Below are positions 26,644 through 34,573 of a stretch of 37,541 nucleotides of DNA, piece after piece. This stretch comes from Meiothermus sp. (GTDB taxonomy: Bacteria; Deinococcota; Deinococci; Deinococcales; Thermaceae): NCBI RefSeq assembly GCF_025060375.1, contig NZ_JANXCG010000011.1, positions 1-37,541 on the forward strand, written 5' to 3'. A program made the position numbers and the translations under genes. Under the pieces are notes generated by a model. The model was given only the letters and a program-made list of their open reading frames with translations, searched no databases and was not told the origin of the DNA. The stretch's first letter is position 1, and each line of letters begins with the position of its first letter.

Positions 26644-27345
26644 ATGTCGCGTTTGCGTGGAAGGGTAGCCTTGGTCACCGGGGCTTCCTCCGGGATCGGC
26701 CTGGAGATAGCCCGCCAGCTCATAGCCCATGGGGTGAAGGTAGGCCTCCTGGCCCGTAGCCAGGAAAAGCTGACCCAGCTGGCAGCAGAGCTGGGCAACA
26801 GCCTGGCCCTGCCCGCCGATGTCACCCGCTACGAGGAGGTGGAGCGGGCGGTGGCCCGGCTCGAGGCCCACTTCGGGGGACTGGACTACCTCATCAACAA
26901 CGCCGGCATCGGCATCTTCAAGCCTGTTCACGAGCTAAGCCCCCAGGAGTGGCGGCAGGTAATCGACACCAACCTCACCGGCCCCTTCTACGCCACCAAA
27001 GCGGCCGTACCGGCCATGCTCCGCAGCGGCGGCGGCCACATCGTCAACATCGGCTCCATGGCCGGCAAAAACGCCTTTGCCGGAGGGGCCGCCTACAACG
27101 CCAGCAAGTTCGGCCTGCTGGGCTTCTCCGAAGCCGCCCTAATTGACCTGCGCTACCACGGCATCCGGGTCAGCAGCGTCCTACCAGGCTCAGTGGACAC
27201 GCCCTTTGCGGGAAACCCCACTGGGGCCGCTTGGAAAATCCAGCCCGAGGACGTAGCCCAGGCAGTTCTATACCTGTTGCAAAGCGACCCCCGCATCACC
27301 GTGAGCGAGGTGGATATCCGGCCCAGCCAGCCGCCGCGCGGATAA
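26644..27345 (+). CDS. Short-chain dehydrogenase/reductase
   Basis: 233 residues from ATG 26644, starting MSRLRGRVALVTGASSGIGLEIA with the TGxxxGxG dinucleotide-binding motif. NNAGIGIF near 89 is the structural NNAG motif, and the catalytic triad is Ser in NIGSMAGKN, with Tyr and Lys in AYNASKFG (about 150-155). PGSVDTPF follows as in classical SDRs. The substrate cannot be told; an NADP preference is possible from LLARSQEKL after the second strand. A GCCCC-TTC-GGGGC hairpin (26620-26632) stands just before it, and a weak TTGCGT-18-CATCAT promoter can be drawn (26608-26637). Confidence 0.9.
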   Translation: MSRLRGRVALVTGASSGIGLEIARQLIAHGVKVGLLARSQEKLTQLAAELGNSLALPADVTRYEEVERAVARLEAHFGGLDYLINNAGIGIFKPVHELSPQEWRQVIDTNLTGPFYATKAAVPAMLRSGGGHIVNIGSMAGKNAFAGGAAYNASKFGLLGFSEAALIDLRYHGIRVSSVLPGSVDTPFAGNPTGAAWKIQPEDVAQAVLYLLQSDPRITVSEVDIRPSQPPRG

Positions 27346-27541
27346 CCCCTGGTCATCCGCCTGGCCCTAACCGCAGGCCACCCCTCGACAGGGGGCCGCA
27401 CACGGGTCGGAATTCGTCGGGTGGCCCCCAGGGACCGCCACGAACCTCCCGAGATGCCCCTACCCCAACACCCCGAGGGCAGCCGTCAACCCGCGTCGTC
27501 AAGTTGCTGAAGCAACGGCCAGCTGAAGCCAGCAAAAGGGC

Positions 27542-27567
27542 GCCGTGGGGCCTCTACGCCCCACGGC
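27542..27567 (-). terminator. Terminator of the ugp operon
   Basis: A 10-bp perfect stem, GCCGTGGGGC / GCCCCACGGC, with a 6-base loop lies 15 bp after the ugpB stop. On the minus strand it is followed by GCCCTTTTGC, a short T tract. The rest of the convergent gap (27346-27541) holds a GTTGC-TGAA-GCAAC hairpin (27503-27516), possibly for the SDR gene, and nothing else recognised. Confidence 0.75.
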
Positions 27568-27581
27568 CGCCTGAAAATCGG

Positions 27582-28886
27582 TTACTGCCTCACGCTGGCA
27601 TTGTAGCGGGCGAGTACCTGGTCGGCCCGCTGCTTGGCCTCGTCCAGGGCCTGCTTGGCTGGCTTGCCGCGGATGGCCTCCTCGATGGCCGACTGCACGA
27701 TCTGGCGGATCTCGGTGAAGCCCCCCATCAGGCAGCCCGCTGAGGCGGTGTTGACCTTGGAGGTCTCGAGCTGGCGCAGGGCGGTGGTGTAGTTAGGCTG
27801 GCGCACGTAGGCCTGGCGTACACTGGGCAGCTCCACCACCCCCTTCACCACCGGGAAGTAGCCGGTGCCAATAATCCACTTGGCCTGGGTCTCAGGGCGC
27901 AGCAGGTAGCGGATGAACTCCCAGGCGGCCTGGGTCTCGGCCTCGCTGAAGCCGCGCAGCAAGTAGACCGCAGCGCCCCCGATGGCGGTGCCGTTGCGCT
28001 CGTTCAGATAGGGGTAGAAGGCTGTGCGCAGCGGGAAGCGACCGCCAATCTGGCGCAGCACCCCGGTCAGCGAAGCGGTGGAGTAGATGGCGATGGCCGC
28101 ATTGCCCTGGGCGAAGAGGCTCTGGCTATCGGCCCAGTTGCGACCGGTGTTGGCCGCCACCCCCTCGCGCACCAGCCTGGCCCAGGTGTCCACGAAGGCC
28201 ACCGCCGCCGGGTTGTTGAAGGTGACCTCGGTGGCCCGGGCCTTGCGCCCGTTCTCGTTGTTGCAGAAGAACTGGCCCGAGTTGTAGCTGAACTGCTCCA
28301 CGAACCAGCTGTCAATCGGGATGGTCAGGCCAAAACGGGTGGTCCTGCCCGAGGCGTCCTTGATGGTGAGCTTGCGGGCGGCCTCCTCCAGGTCGGCCAG
28401 GCTCCAGGTGTTGCGGTAGGGGATGCCGGCCTGCTCCAAGGCCTGGGCGTTGAAGTAGAGGATGGGGTTGGAGCTGTTGAAGGCCAGGCCGTAGAGCTTG
28501 CCGTCCACGGTGTAGTAGTTGCGCGGCTGGGGCACGAACTGGGAGAGGTCAAAGTTGTTAGCCCGGGCCAGGTCTTCCAGCGGCAGCACCGCCCCCGAGT
28601 CGGCCATGAAGCGGGCCCCGATGTCGTAGACCTGGATCACGTGGGGCCGCCCCTGGCCCCCGGCCTGAAGCGCCGCGCGCAGCTTGTTGAGGCCGTCGTC
28701 GTAGGAGCCCACGAACTGGCTCCGCACAGTGATGCGGTTCTGGGCGGCGTTGAAGTCCTTGACCAAAGCCTCGGTGGCCTCGCCCAGCACCCCGCCCATG
28801 GAGTGCCAGAAGTCGATGGTCACCCGTTGCTGGGCCAGAGAAAGGCTACTCAGGGCCAGCGCCAACAGCACAAAGGTTCGCCTCAT
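27582..28886 (-). CDS. ugpB: Glycerol-3-phosphate-type ABC transporter, substrate-binding protein (UgpB-like)
   Basis: 434 residues with a signal peptide (MRRTFVLLALALSSLSLAQ). The family-1 solute-binding protein closely follows E. coli UgpB: IDFWHSMGGVLGEATEALV, HVIQVYDIGARFMADSGAVLPLED, YGLAFNSSNPILYFN, and AIGGAAVYLLRG, TGYFPVVKG and FTEIRQIVQSAIEEAIRGK near the end. UgpB binds sn-glycerol-3-phosphate or glycerophosphodiesters; a sugar or another polyol remains possible. AGGAGG before the ATG overlaps the ugpE stop (TAA). It is the last gene of a three-gene operon that encodes two permeases but no ATPase. Confidence 0.85.
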   Translation of the reverse strand: MRRTFVLLALALSSLSLAQQRVTIDFWHSMGGVLGEATEALVKDFNAAQNRITVRSQFVGSYDDGLNKLRAALQAGGQGRPHVIQVYDIGARFMADSGAVLPLEDLARANNFDLSQFVPQPRNYYTVDGKLYGLAFNSSNPILYFNAQALEQAGIPYRNTWSLADLEEAARKLTIKDASGRTTRFGLTIPIDSWFVEQFSYNSGQFFCNNENGRKARATEVTFNNPAAVAFVDTWARLVREGVAANTGRNWADSQSLFAQGNAAIAIYSTASLTGVLRQIGGRFPLRTAFYPYLNERNGTAIGGAAVYLLRGFSEAETQAAWEFIRYLLRPETQAKWIIGTGYFPVVKGVVELPSVRQAYVRQPNYTTALRQLETSKVNTASAGCLMGGFTEIRQIVQSAIEEAIRGKPAKQALDEAKQRADQVLARYNASVRQ

Positions 28887-28896
28887 GTTTGCCTCC

Positions 28897-29721
28897 TTAT
28901 CCCTTTAGCCCACCCAGGGCAATTCCCCGAATGAAGAACCGCTGGGCGAGCAGAAAGGCGATGAGAGTGGGCAGCAAGACCAGGATGGCCGTCGCCGCCA
29001 CCACGTTCCAGGCCGTAACCTCCACGTTTTGCACCTGGGCCACCGCGATCTGTGCGGTCATCATCTCGCTTCGGTTAATGGTGACCAAGGGCCAGAGGTA
29101 CATGTTCCACGAGCCCAGAAAGGTGAGGGCAGCCAGGGCCCCCAGGGCGGGGGCGGAAAGCGGGAGAGCTACATGCCAGAGCATCCGCAGGTGCCCTGCC
29201 CCGTCAATGCGGGCGGCATCGAAGAGGTCTTGCGGCAGGCTCTTGATGAACTGGCGCAGCAGGAACACCCCGAGCGGCGAGGCAACGAAGGGCACAATAA
29301 GGGCGGTGTAGGTGTTGAGCCAGCCGAAGCCCTGCACCAGCAGGTACAAGGGCAGGAAGGTCACCTCCCCGGGGATGAGGAGCAGGGCCACCACGAAGCC
29401 GAAAAGCAGGCCCTGGCCGGGGAAGGGGATGCGGGCCAGGGCGTAGCCCATGGTGGCCGAGACCAGGATGACCCCCAGGGTGGTGGCAAGGGCCACCACA
29501 GCGCTGTTGAAGAGGTAGCGGGCCAAGGGGTACTTCTGCAGGGCCTCCAGGTAGGGCTCCAGGGTGGGGTTGGCCGGCCAGAAGCCCGGGGCGAAAAGCT
29601 CGCCGTCGCTTTTGAAGCTGGCCGCAAACAGGTTCAGCAGGGGCAAGACCAGCAGGAAGGCATAGACCGAAAGCCCCAGGTAAAAGAGGAACCGCGCCAG
29701 CCAGCGGGGCAGGCTAACCAT
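28897..29721 (-). CDS. ugpE: ABC sugar/G3P transporter permease (UgpE/MalG type)
   Basis: 274 residues from ATG 29721; a longer frame to 29886 overlaps the preceding gene and is not used. About six membrane helices. The cytoplasmic EAA loop that docks on the ATPase reads DAARIDGAGHLRMLWHVALPLSAP (roughly residues 175-198), with the expected Gly. LIPGEVTFLPLYLLVQGFGWLNTYTALIVP precedes it, typical of UgpE/MalG. The start overlaps the ugpA stop by 8 bp, which indicates translational coupling. Confidence 0.88.
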   Translation of the reverse strand: MVSLPRWLARFLFYLGLSVYAFLLVLPLLNLFAASFKSDGELFAPGFWPANPTLEPYLEALQKYPLARYLFNSAVVALATTLGVILVSATMGYALARIPFPGQGLLFGFVVALLLIPGEVTFLPLYLLVQGFGWLNTYTALIVPFVASPLGVFLLRQFIKSLPQDLFDAARIDGAGHLRMLWHVALPLSAPALGALAALTFLGSWNMYLWPLVTINRSEMMTAQIAVAQVQNVEVTAWNVVAATAILVLLPTLIAFLLAQRFFIRGIALGGLKG

Positions 29722-30640
29722 AGTGCACCCTCCTACCGAAAAAGCGGAACTGCAGGGCCGCCAGCAACAGAAGCACCAGGAAGAGGGCCACCGCCTGGGC
29801 CGAGGCGTAGTAGAAGCGGAAGTTGAAGAAGGCGTCCTGGTAGACCCGGTAAATCCAAACCATGGTGCTCTCCATAGGCCCCCCACGGGTCAGCAGGTGA
29901 ATCTGGCCGAAGGCGGTGAGGCTGGAGAGCAGGATCAGAAGGGCCACCAGGAACAAAGTGGGCGACAACAGCGGCAGGGTGATGCGCCAAAACTGCGTCC
30001 AGCTCCCCGCCCCGTCAATACGGGCGGCCTCGTAGAGCTCCTCAGGAATCTGCTGCAGGCCGGCGGTGAGGAGGATGGCTGTGAAACCCACCCCAGCCCA
30101 GGCGGTCACCACGGCCAGGGTGGGCAGAGCCAGCTCGGGGCTGGTGAGCCAGGGCTGGCGGGGAAGCCCAATGGCCTCGAGCGCACGGTTCAGGGTGCCC
30201 CCCACCGGGTGCAGGAACCAGCCCCAGGCCACCGCCGCCACCGCCGTAGGCACCGCGGTGGTGAGGAAGAAGAGGGTACGGAAGAGGTTCACCCCCGGAA
30301 AGGGGCGGGCCACCATCAGCGCGGCCACCAGCCCCAAGACGAGTTGCACCGGCGCCACGATGGCAGCAAACACAAAGGTGGCCCCCACCGAGCGCCAGAA
30401 GGCGGGGTCGCGGAACATCTCGGCGTAGTTGGCCAGCCCCACCCACTCCCGGCTGGTGCCCAGCAGGTTCTCGCGGTGAAAGGAAAGCCAGAAGGCGTTC
30501 AGGGTGGGCCACACGATGAAAAGGAGCATCAGGGCAACCCCCGGAACCACCAGCAGGAAGGCCTCAAGGCCCTCCCCTCCTCTGAAGCGGGTCTGGGGTT
30601 TGGCTCTGGTCCAGGGGGTTTCTCGTCGCTCTACCGACAC
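29714..30640 (-). CDS. ugpA: ABC sugar/G3P transporter permease (UgpA/MalF type)
   Basis: 308 residues from GTG 30640, chosen because AGGAG lies five bases upstream; an earlier GTG at 30658 lacks that spacing. Six membrane helices follow a ~30-residue cytoplasmic N-terminus. The EAA loop is YEAARIDGAGSWTQFWRITLPLLSP (about 210-234), and LLTRGGPMESTMVWIYRVYQDAF is a typical late block. It is the first gene of the minus-strand ugp operon, divergent from the Liv-type operon. The ATPase (UgpC/MsmX/MalK type) is absent and probably shared with another transporter. Confidence 0.88.
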   Translation of the reverse strand: MSVERRETPWTRAKPQTRFRGGEGLEAFLLVVPGVALMLLFIVWPTLNAFWLSFHRENLLGTSREWVGLANYAEMFRDPAFWRSVGATFVFAAIVAPVQLVLGLVAALMVARPFPGVNLFRTLFFLTTAVPTAVAAVAWGWFLHPVGGTLNRALEAIGLPRQPWLTSPELALPTLAVVTAWAGVGFTAILLTAGLQQIPEELYEAARIDGAGSWTQFWRITLPLLSPTLFLVALLILLSSLTAFGQIHLLTRGGPMESTMVWIYRVYQDAFFNFRFYYASAQAVALFLVLLLLAALQFRFFGRRVHYG

Positions 30641-30748
30641 GTTGACTCCTCGCCTCACAGAGGATTCCGTGAGTTCGTCAGCGAAGTTTCAGAACTCCCT
30701 TGACCCCTAGCTGACCTGGGGGCTCCCCTCCTGGGTACTTAGACCAGG

Positions 30749-30777
30749 TACACAAATTTGGACCGGTCATGTATTCT
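30749..30777 (+). promoter_or_regulatory. Weak promoter of the Liv-type operon
   Basis: TACACA (30749-30754), a 17-base spacer and TATTCT (30772-30777) each match four of six consensus bases. A GACCGGTC palindrome (30761-30768) sits inside the spacer, and CCTGG/CCAGG half sites (30730-30748) lie upstream. Unlike most promoters here, it yields a leader of roughly 25 bases that holds AAAGGAGG (30796-30803). Confidence 0.45.
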
Positions 30778-30809
30778 AGTCTCACCACAAAACCTAAAGG
30801 AGGACGCCT

Positions 30810-32003
30810 ATGAAGATGACCCGTCGGCAACTACTCAAAGCAGGTGTAGCTGCATCCACCGTGTACAGCCCCTGGATGATTGCCCGGGCCCAGGCCCGCC
30901 CAGTAAAGCTGGCCGCGATTCTCCCCCTTACCGGGGCCTTCGCATTTGCTGGAAACGCAGCTTTGGAAGCTTTTAGGGACTTCACCGACCGGGTTAACGA
31001 CAGCGGGGGCATAGGGGGGCGGCGGCTCGAGCTCATCGTGGAGGACGATGGCTACGATGTGGCCCGGGGCACTGCGGCTTTCAACCGCATCGTACAGCGG
31101 GAGAGCGCTGACGAACTGGTCTTCGTCTACGGGAACTCCACGGGCCTTTCCAAGGCGCTGGCCCCCGAGATCACCCGGCTCCGCCTGCCCTACACCGCCA
31201 CCTCCTTCTCCAACGAGCTGGCCGACCCCAACACCTACCCCACCATCTTCGTCTTCGGTCCCACCTACAACGACATGGCCGGGGCGCTCTTGCAGCAAAT
31301 CCGCCTGCAACGGGGCCGCGGGGCAAAGATATTCCTCTGCTACTCCAACTCCGAGTTTGGCCGCGACCCCATTCCCTTCATCAAGGAGCGCGCGGCCCGC
31401 TTGGGCTTCCAAATCGTAGGCGAGGAAATCACCCCGCTGGCCATTGCCGACGCCACCCCCATCGTGACCAAGCTGCGCCAGACCCAGCCCGACTTCGTGA
31501 TTCTCCAGGGTTACGTGCTCACCGTGGAGCCCATTCTGGTCCGGGCCGCGCGGGAGCAGGGGGTGCGAGCCACCTTCATGGGAACTTACTACTCGGCAGA
31601 GCTAGCCCTAATGCAGCGGGCAGGCGCTGCGGCAGACGGCTTCATCGTAACCTACCACAACGCCTACTACTACGATGCAACAGTACCAGCCGTAGAGCAA
31701 ATTCGAGCCCTGCGTCGGGCCAAAGGGCGTGACCTTTCCTACCGCACCACCTACTACATGGGTTCCTGGATGGCAATGGACGTGATCACCGAGGCCATGC
31801 GCCGCGCCCAAGCCGCCGGCAAGCTCACCCGTCCGGGCATGATCGAGGCGCTGGAGAGCTTGGGTGACTACAACGCGGGCGGTCAAGCCCGCAACCTGCG
31901 CTGGGTGAACCACCGCCTACCCTTCACCAAGCTGTACCGGGCCAACGTGCGCGATGGCCGCTTTGACGCCATCAGCGACTGGATTGACGGCACCAGGGTC
32001 TGA
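30810..32003 (+). CDS. Branched-chain-amino-acid-type ABC substrate-binding protein (Tat-exported)
   Basis: 397 residues. The N-terminus TRRQLLKAGVAASTVYSP carries the twin-arginine motif, so it should be exported folded by the Tat route. The mature protein is a family-4 (LivJ/amidase-type) binding protein: VKLAAILPLTGAFAFAGNAALEAFRDFTDRVNDSGGIGGRRLELIVEDDGYDV, a Ser/Thr-rich pocket region (GNSTGLSKALAPE), and GYVLTVEPILVRAAREQG. Members bind amino acids but also urea, amides and aromatic or aliphatic acids. A perfect AAAGGAGG precedes the ATG at 30810. The acyl-CoA synthetase gene in this operon argues for a carboxylic acid ligand (inference). Confidence 0.88.
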   Translation: MKMTRRQLLKAGVAASTVYSPWMIARAQARPVKLAAILPLTGAFAFAGNAALEAFRDFTDRVNDSGGIGGRRLELIVEDDGYDVARGTAAFNRIVQRESADELVFVYGNSTGLSKALAPEITRLRLPYTATSFSNELADPNTYPTIFVFGPTYNDMAGALLQQIRLQRGRGAKIFLCYSNSEFGRDPIPFIKERAARLGFQIVGEEITPLAIADATPIVTKLRQTQPDFVILQGYVLTVEPILVRAAREQGVRATFMGTYYSAELALMQRAGAAADGFIVTYHNAYYYDATVPAVEQIRALRRAKGRDLSYRTTYYMGSWMAMDVITEAMRRAQAAGKLTRPGMIEALESLGDYNAGGQARNLRWVNHRLPFTKLYRANVRDGRFDAISDWIDGTRV

Positions 32004-32026
32004 GCGGCCAACCCGCCACTCCCCAA

Positions 32027-32055
32027 CCCGGGGGCTCAGCCACCTCGAGCCCGGG
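32027..32055 (+). other. Intercistronic hairpin between binding protein and LivH genes
   Basis: CCCGGG-GG-CTC (32027-32037) pairs with GAG-CCCGGG (32047-32055) over a 9-base loop with a GG bulge. It has no T tract. Such GC-rich stems after a binding-protein gene usually protect its mRNA and raise its level over the permease genes downstream. Confidence 0.45.
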
Positions 32056-32102
32056 GCCAACCATACCCCCGTGAGCTGCCCCCGGGAAACACCTGAAACG
32101 AC

Positions 32103-33017
32103 ATGGACCTCGCCCTTAACCTACAAACTGCCCTAAACGGCTTAGCGAACGGGGCCCTTTACGCGGTCATCGCGGCGGGTTTCGTGCTGGTCTACCGCGC
32201 GACCAGCGTGGTCAACTTCGCCATCGCTGAATTCCTGCTGATAGGGGCCTACCTCACCTACACCTTTTCCCTTTTCCTCCCCCTCCTGCCCGCCATCCTC
32301 CTGGCCCTGCCCCTAGCCTTCGCCTTCGGGGTGCTGGTCGAACGGGTCTTTGTGCGGCCCCTGCTGGGGCGCAACGTGGTGGCGGTGATCATGGCCACCA
32401 TTGGCCTAGCCTCAGCCCTGGACGGCGCCACCCTGCTCATCTGGGGCCCCGACCAGAAAGCCATGGGCACCGCGGACGCCTTTCAACTTCCCAAGGAAGT
32501 GCCCAACCTGGCCCTCAGGCTGGGGGAGGTTTTCCTCTCCTCCAAGGCGGTCTGGAGCCTAATTCTGGCACTTCCCCTGGCCTTGCTGCTCATCGCCATG
32601 CTCAAATACAGCCGCTACGGCATCCTGCTGCGGGCCATCTCTGAAAGCGAGACCGCGGCCCTTGCCCTGGGCATCAACGCCCCTCGAGTGGTGGCGGTAG
32701 CCTGGGGTATATCGGCGCTGATGGCTACAGTCGGCGGCGCTTTTCTGGCTGGGGCAGCCGGCGGTGGAGGGCCGGGGCACCACCTAATCCTGCTGGGGCT
32801 GGTGGTCTTCCCAGTGGCCATTTTGGGGGGTTTTGACTCGGTACCCGGGGCGGTGGTGGCGGGCCTTCTGATCGGGCTCATCGAGGCCTTTTCCCAGCTC
32901 TACCTAGAGTCCCTGCTCCCCGGTATAACCCAGGCCATTCCCTTCTTGATCGTTTTGCTGGTGCTGCTGTTCCGGCCGTACGGCCTTTTTGGACAGCACC
33001 GCATCGAGCGGGTGTGA
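32103..33017 (+). CDS. livH: Branched-chain-type ABC transporter permease LivH
   Basis: 304 residues, about eight membrane helices. Family marks are the N-terminal LNGLANGALYAVIAAGFVLVYRATSVVNFAIAEFLLIGAY, SRYGILLRAISESETAALALGINAPRVVAVAWGISALMATVGGAFLA in the cytoplasmic loop and following helix, and ILGGFDSVPGAVVAGLLIGLIE. It forms the inner-membrane channel with LivM. No Shine-Dalgarno precedes the ATG at 32103, and the start is 99 bp after the binding-protein stop with a hairpin between. Confidence 0.93.
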   Translation: MDLALNLQTALNGLANGALYAVIAAGFVLVYRATSVVNFAIAEFLLIGAYLTYTFSLFLPLLPAILLALPLAFAFGVLVERVFVRPLLGRNVVAVIMATIGLASALDGATLLIWGPDQKAMGTADAFQLPKEVPNLALRLGEVFLSSKAVWSLILALPLALLLIAMLKYSRYGILLRAISESETAALALGINAPRVVAVAWGISALMATVGGAFLAGAAGGGGPGHHLILLGLVVFPVAILGGFDSVPGAVVAGLLIGLIEAFSQLYLESLLPGITQAIPFLIVLLVLLFRPYGLFGQHRIERV

Positions 33018-33019
33018 TT

Positions 33020-33805
33020 ATGGCGGAAATTCAGGTGGAGAACCTAAAGGTGGTCTACCGGGGGGTCATTCTGGCGCTGCAAGGCGTGAGCCTACGGGCT
33101 GGAGCAGGCGAGGCGGTGGCCCTCCTGGGACCCAACGGGGCGGGAAAAAGCACCCTGGTCCGCTCCCTGGCGGGGCTCCTACCCCAGTACGATGGGCGGG
33201 TCCTAGACGGCCGCATCCTCCTGAACGGCCAAGAGAGCCACCACCTACCGGCTCTGAAGGTAGCCTCGCTGGGGCTTACCGCCATCCTGGAGGGCCGGCC
33301 CATCTTCCGCTACCTAACCGTGGTGGAGAACCTACGCGCCGCCGGGCACAAGCTACCTCCAGAGCGGCAAAAGGCGATAACTGAGGAGATTTTCACCCGC
33401 TTTCCCCGGCTCTACGAGCGCCGTTTTGAGCAGGGCGGCTACCTTTCGGGGGGAGAGCAACAAATGCTGCTGTTGGGTATGGCCCTCCTGACCGAGCCCA
33501 AAATCCTGGTAGTGGACGAGCCCAGCCTGGGGCTCTCGCCCAAGCTCACCGAGGAAGTGATGCGGGTGCTGGACGAGCTCCGACGGGATAAGGGGCTGAC
33601 CCTGTTGCTCGTAGAACAGAACGCTAAAGCGGCTTTTTCCATCGTGGAGCGGGTCTACGTTATGGAGCAGGGTCGGATCGTTTTTGAGGGCACCTCACAA
33701 GAAGCCCAGGCCGACGCAGACGTGATGGAGTTCTACCTGGGCGGAGCTGCAGCGGGGGGCTTTGCAGAGGCCAAGCGCTACCGCAGGAGAAAACGGTGGG
33801 TCTAG
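33020..33805 (+). CDS. livF: Branched-chain-type ABC transporter ATPase LivF
   Basis: 261 residues from ATG 33020; a GTG at 33014 overlapping the livH stop (GTGA) would add two residues and is equally possible. Walker A GPNGAGKST near 37, signature LSGGEQQML near 140 and Walker B ILVVDEPSLGL near 160, where PSLGL is typical of LivF. LVEQNAKAAFSIVERVYVMEQGRI follows the H-loop region as usual; the H-loop is VEQN, as in this family. The tail, about 20 residues from GGAAAGG, is longer than in LivF of E. coli and ends in basic RRRKRWV. Confidence 0.95.
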   Translation: MAEIQVENLKVVYRGVILALQGVSLRAGAGEAVALLGPNGAGKSTLVRSLAGLLPQYDGRVLDGRILLNGQESHHLPALKVASLGLTAILEGRPIFRYLTVVENLRAAGHKLPPERQKAITEEIFTRFPRLYERRFEQGGYLSGGEQQMLLLGMALLTEPKILVVDEPSLGLSPKLTEEVMRVLDELRRDKGLTLLLVEQNAKAAFSIVERVYVMEQGRIVFEGTSQEAQADADVMEFYLGGAAAGGFAEAKRYRRRKRWV

Positions 33806-33817
33806 AGGAGGTGAGCG

Positions 33818-34573
33818 TTGTCTAAGGTACTCCTAGAAGCCCAGGACCTCCACCTCTCCTTCCGAGGGGTGAAAGCCCTGGTCGGGGTAAGCTTCAGCGT
33901 TTCGGAAGGGGACCTGTTCGCGGTAATCGGTCCCAACGGAGCGGGCAAAACCAGCCTTCTGAACGTGCTTTCGGGCCTCTACAAGCCCCAGCGGGGCCGG
34001 GTGAGCTTCCTGGGGGAAGACCTGGCTACCCTGAGCCCTCAGGAGCGGGTGCGGCGGGGGCTGGGGCGCACTTTTCAAAACCTCGAGCTCTTCCGAGGCA
34101 TGACCGTGCTGGACAACGTCAAGCTGGGGGCAGAGCTGGCGGTGGGAACCTACACCGACCTGCTGCCCAAAGCCTCGGTGGAATGGAGGATTCGCCGCCA
34201 CGCTGAGGAGGTGCTCGACTACCTGCACCTCTCCCCCTACCGCCACGCACCCGCAGGTGCCCTACCCTACGGCCTACAAAAACGGGTGGAGGTGGCCCGG
34301 GCCCTGGCGGGGCGGCCCAAACTCCTCCTGCTGGACGAGCCTATGGCTGGCCTGAGCCTTGAGGAGAAGCAAGACCTGGCTCGCTTCCTCCTCGACGCAA
34401 GGCGCGAATGGGGGGTCACCCTGGTCCTGGTGGAGCACGACCTGAAAGCGGTGCTGGAGCTCTCCACCAGGGTGATGGTGATGTCCTACGGCGAGGTCCT
34501 CTACCAAGGCGAGCCCGCTGGGGTACGGGAGGACAGGCGGGTGGCCGAGGCCTACCTGGGGAGGTCGGCGTGA
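33818..34573 (+). CDS. livG: Branched-chain-type ABC transporter ATPase LivG
   Basis: 251 residues. The start is TTG 33818, supported by a perfect AGGAGGTGA (33806-33814) and by the product's family N-terminus VLLEAQDLHLSFRGVKALVGVSF. Walker A GPNGAGKTS near 38; the LivG-type signature region is LPYGLQKRVEVARAL near 150 instead of a classical LSGGQ; Walker B is LLLLDEPMAGL near 170, then LVEHDLKAVLELSTRVMVM. Together with LivF it powers LivHM. The acyl-CoA synthetase gene overlaps its end by GTGA. Confidence 0.95.
   Translation: MSKVLLEAQDLHLSFRGVKALVGVSFSVSEGDLFAVIGPNGAGKTSLLNVLSGLYKPQRGRVSFLGEDLATLSPQERVRRGLGRTFQNLELFRGMTVLDNVKLGAELAVGTYTDLLPKASVEWRIRRHAEEVLDYLHLSPYRHAPAGALPYGLQKRVEVARALAGRPKLLLLDEPMAGLSLEEKQDLARFLLDARREWGVTLVLVEHDLKAVLELSTRVMVMSYGEVLYQGEPAGVREDRRVAEAYLGRSA

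Noticed and set aside
27346-27541. Repeats or a CRISPR remnant in the SDR-ugpB gap
   Set aside because: Only two short hairpin-like sequences with TGAA loops are seen; there is no regular repeat-spacer spacing.
29723-30703. 326-residue plus-strand open frame
   Set aside because: It is the antisense of ugpA, with a His/Gln/Gly-rich product lacking any domain pattern.
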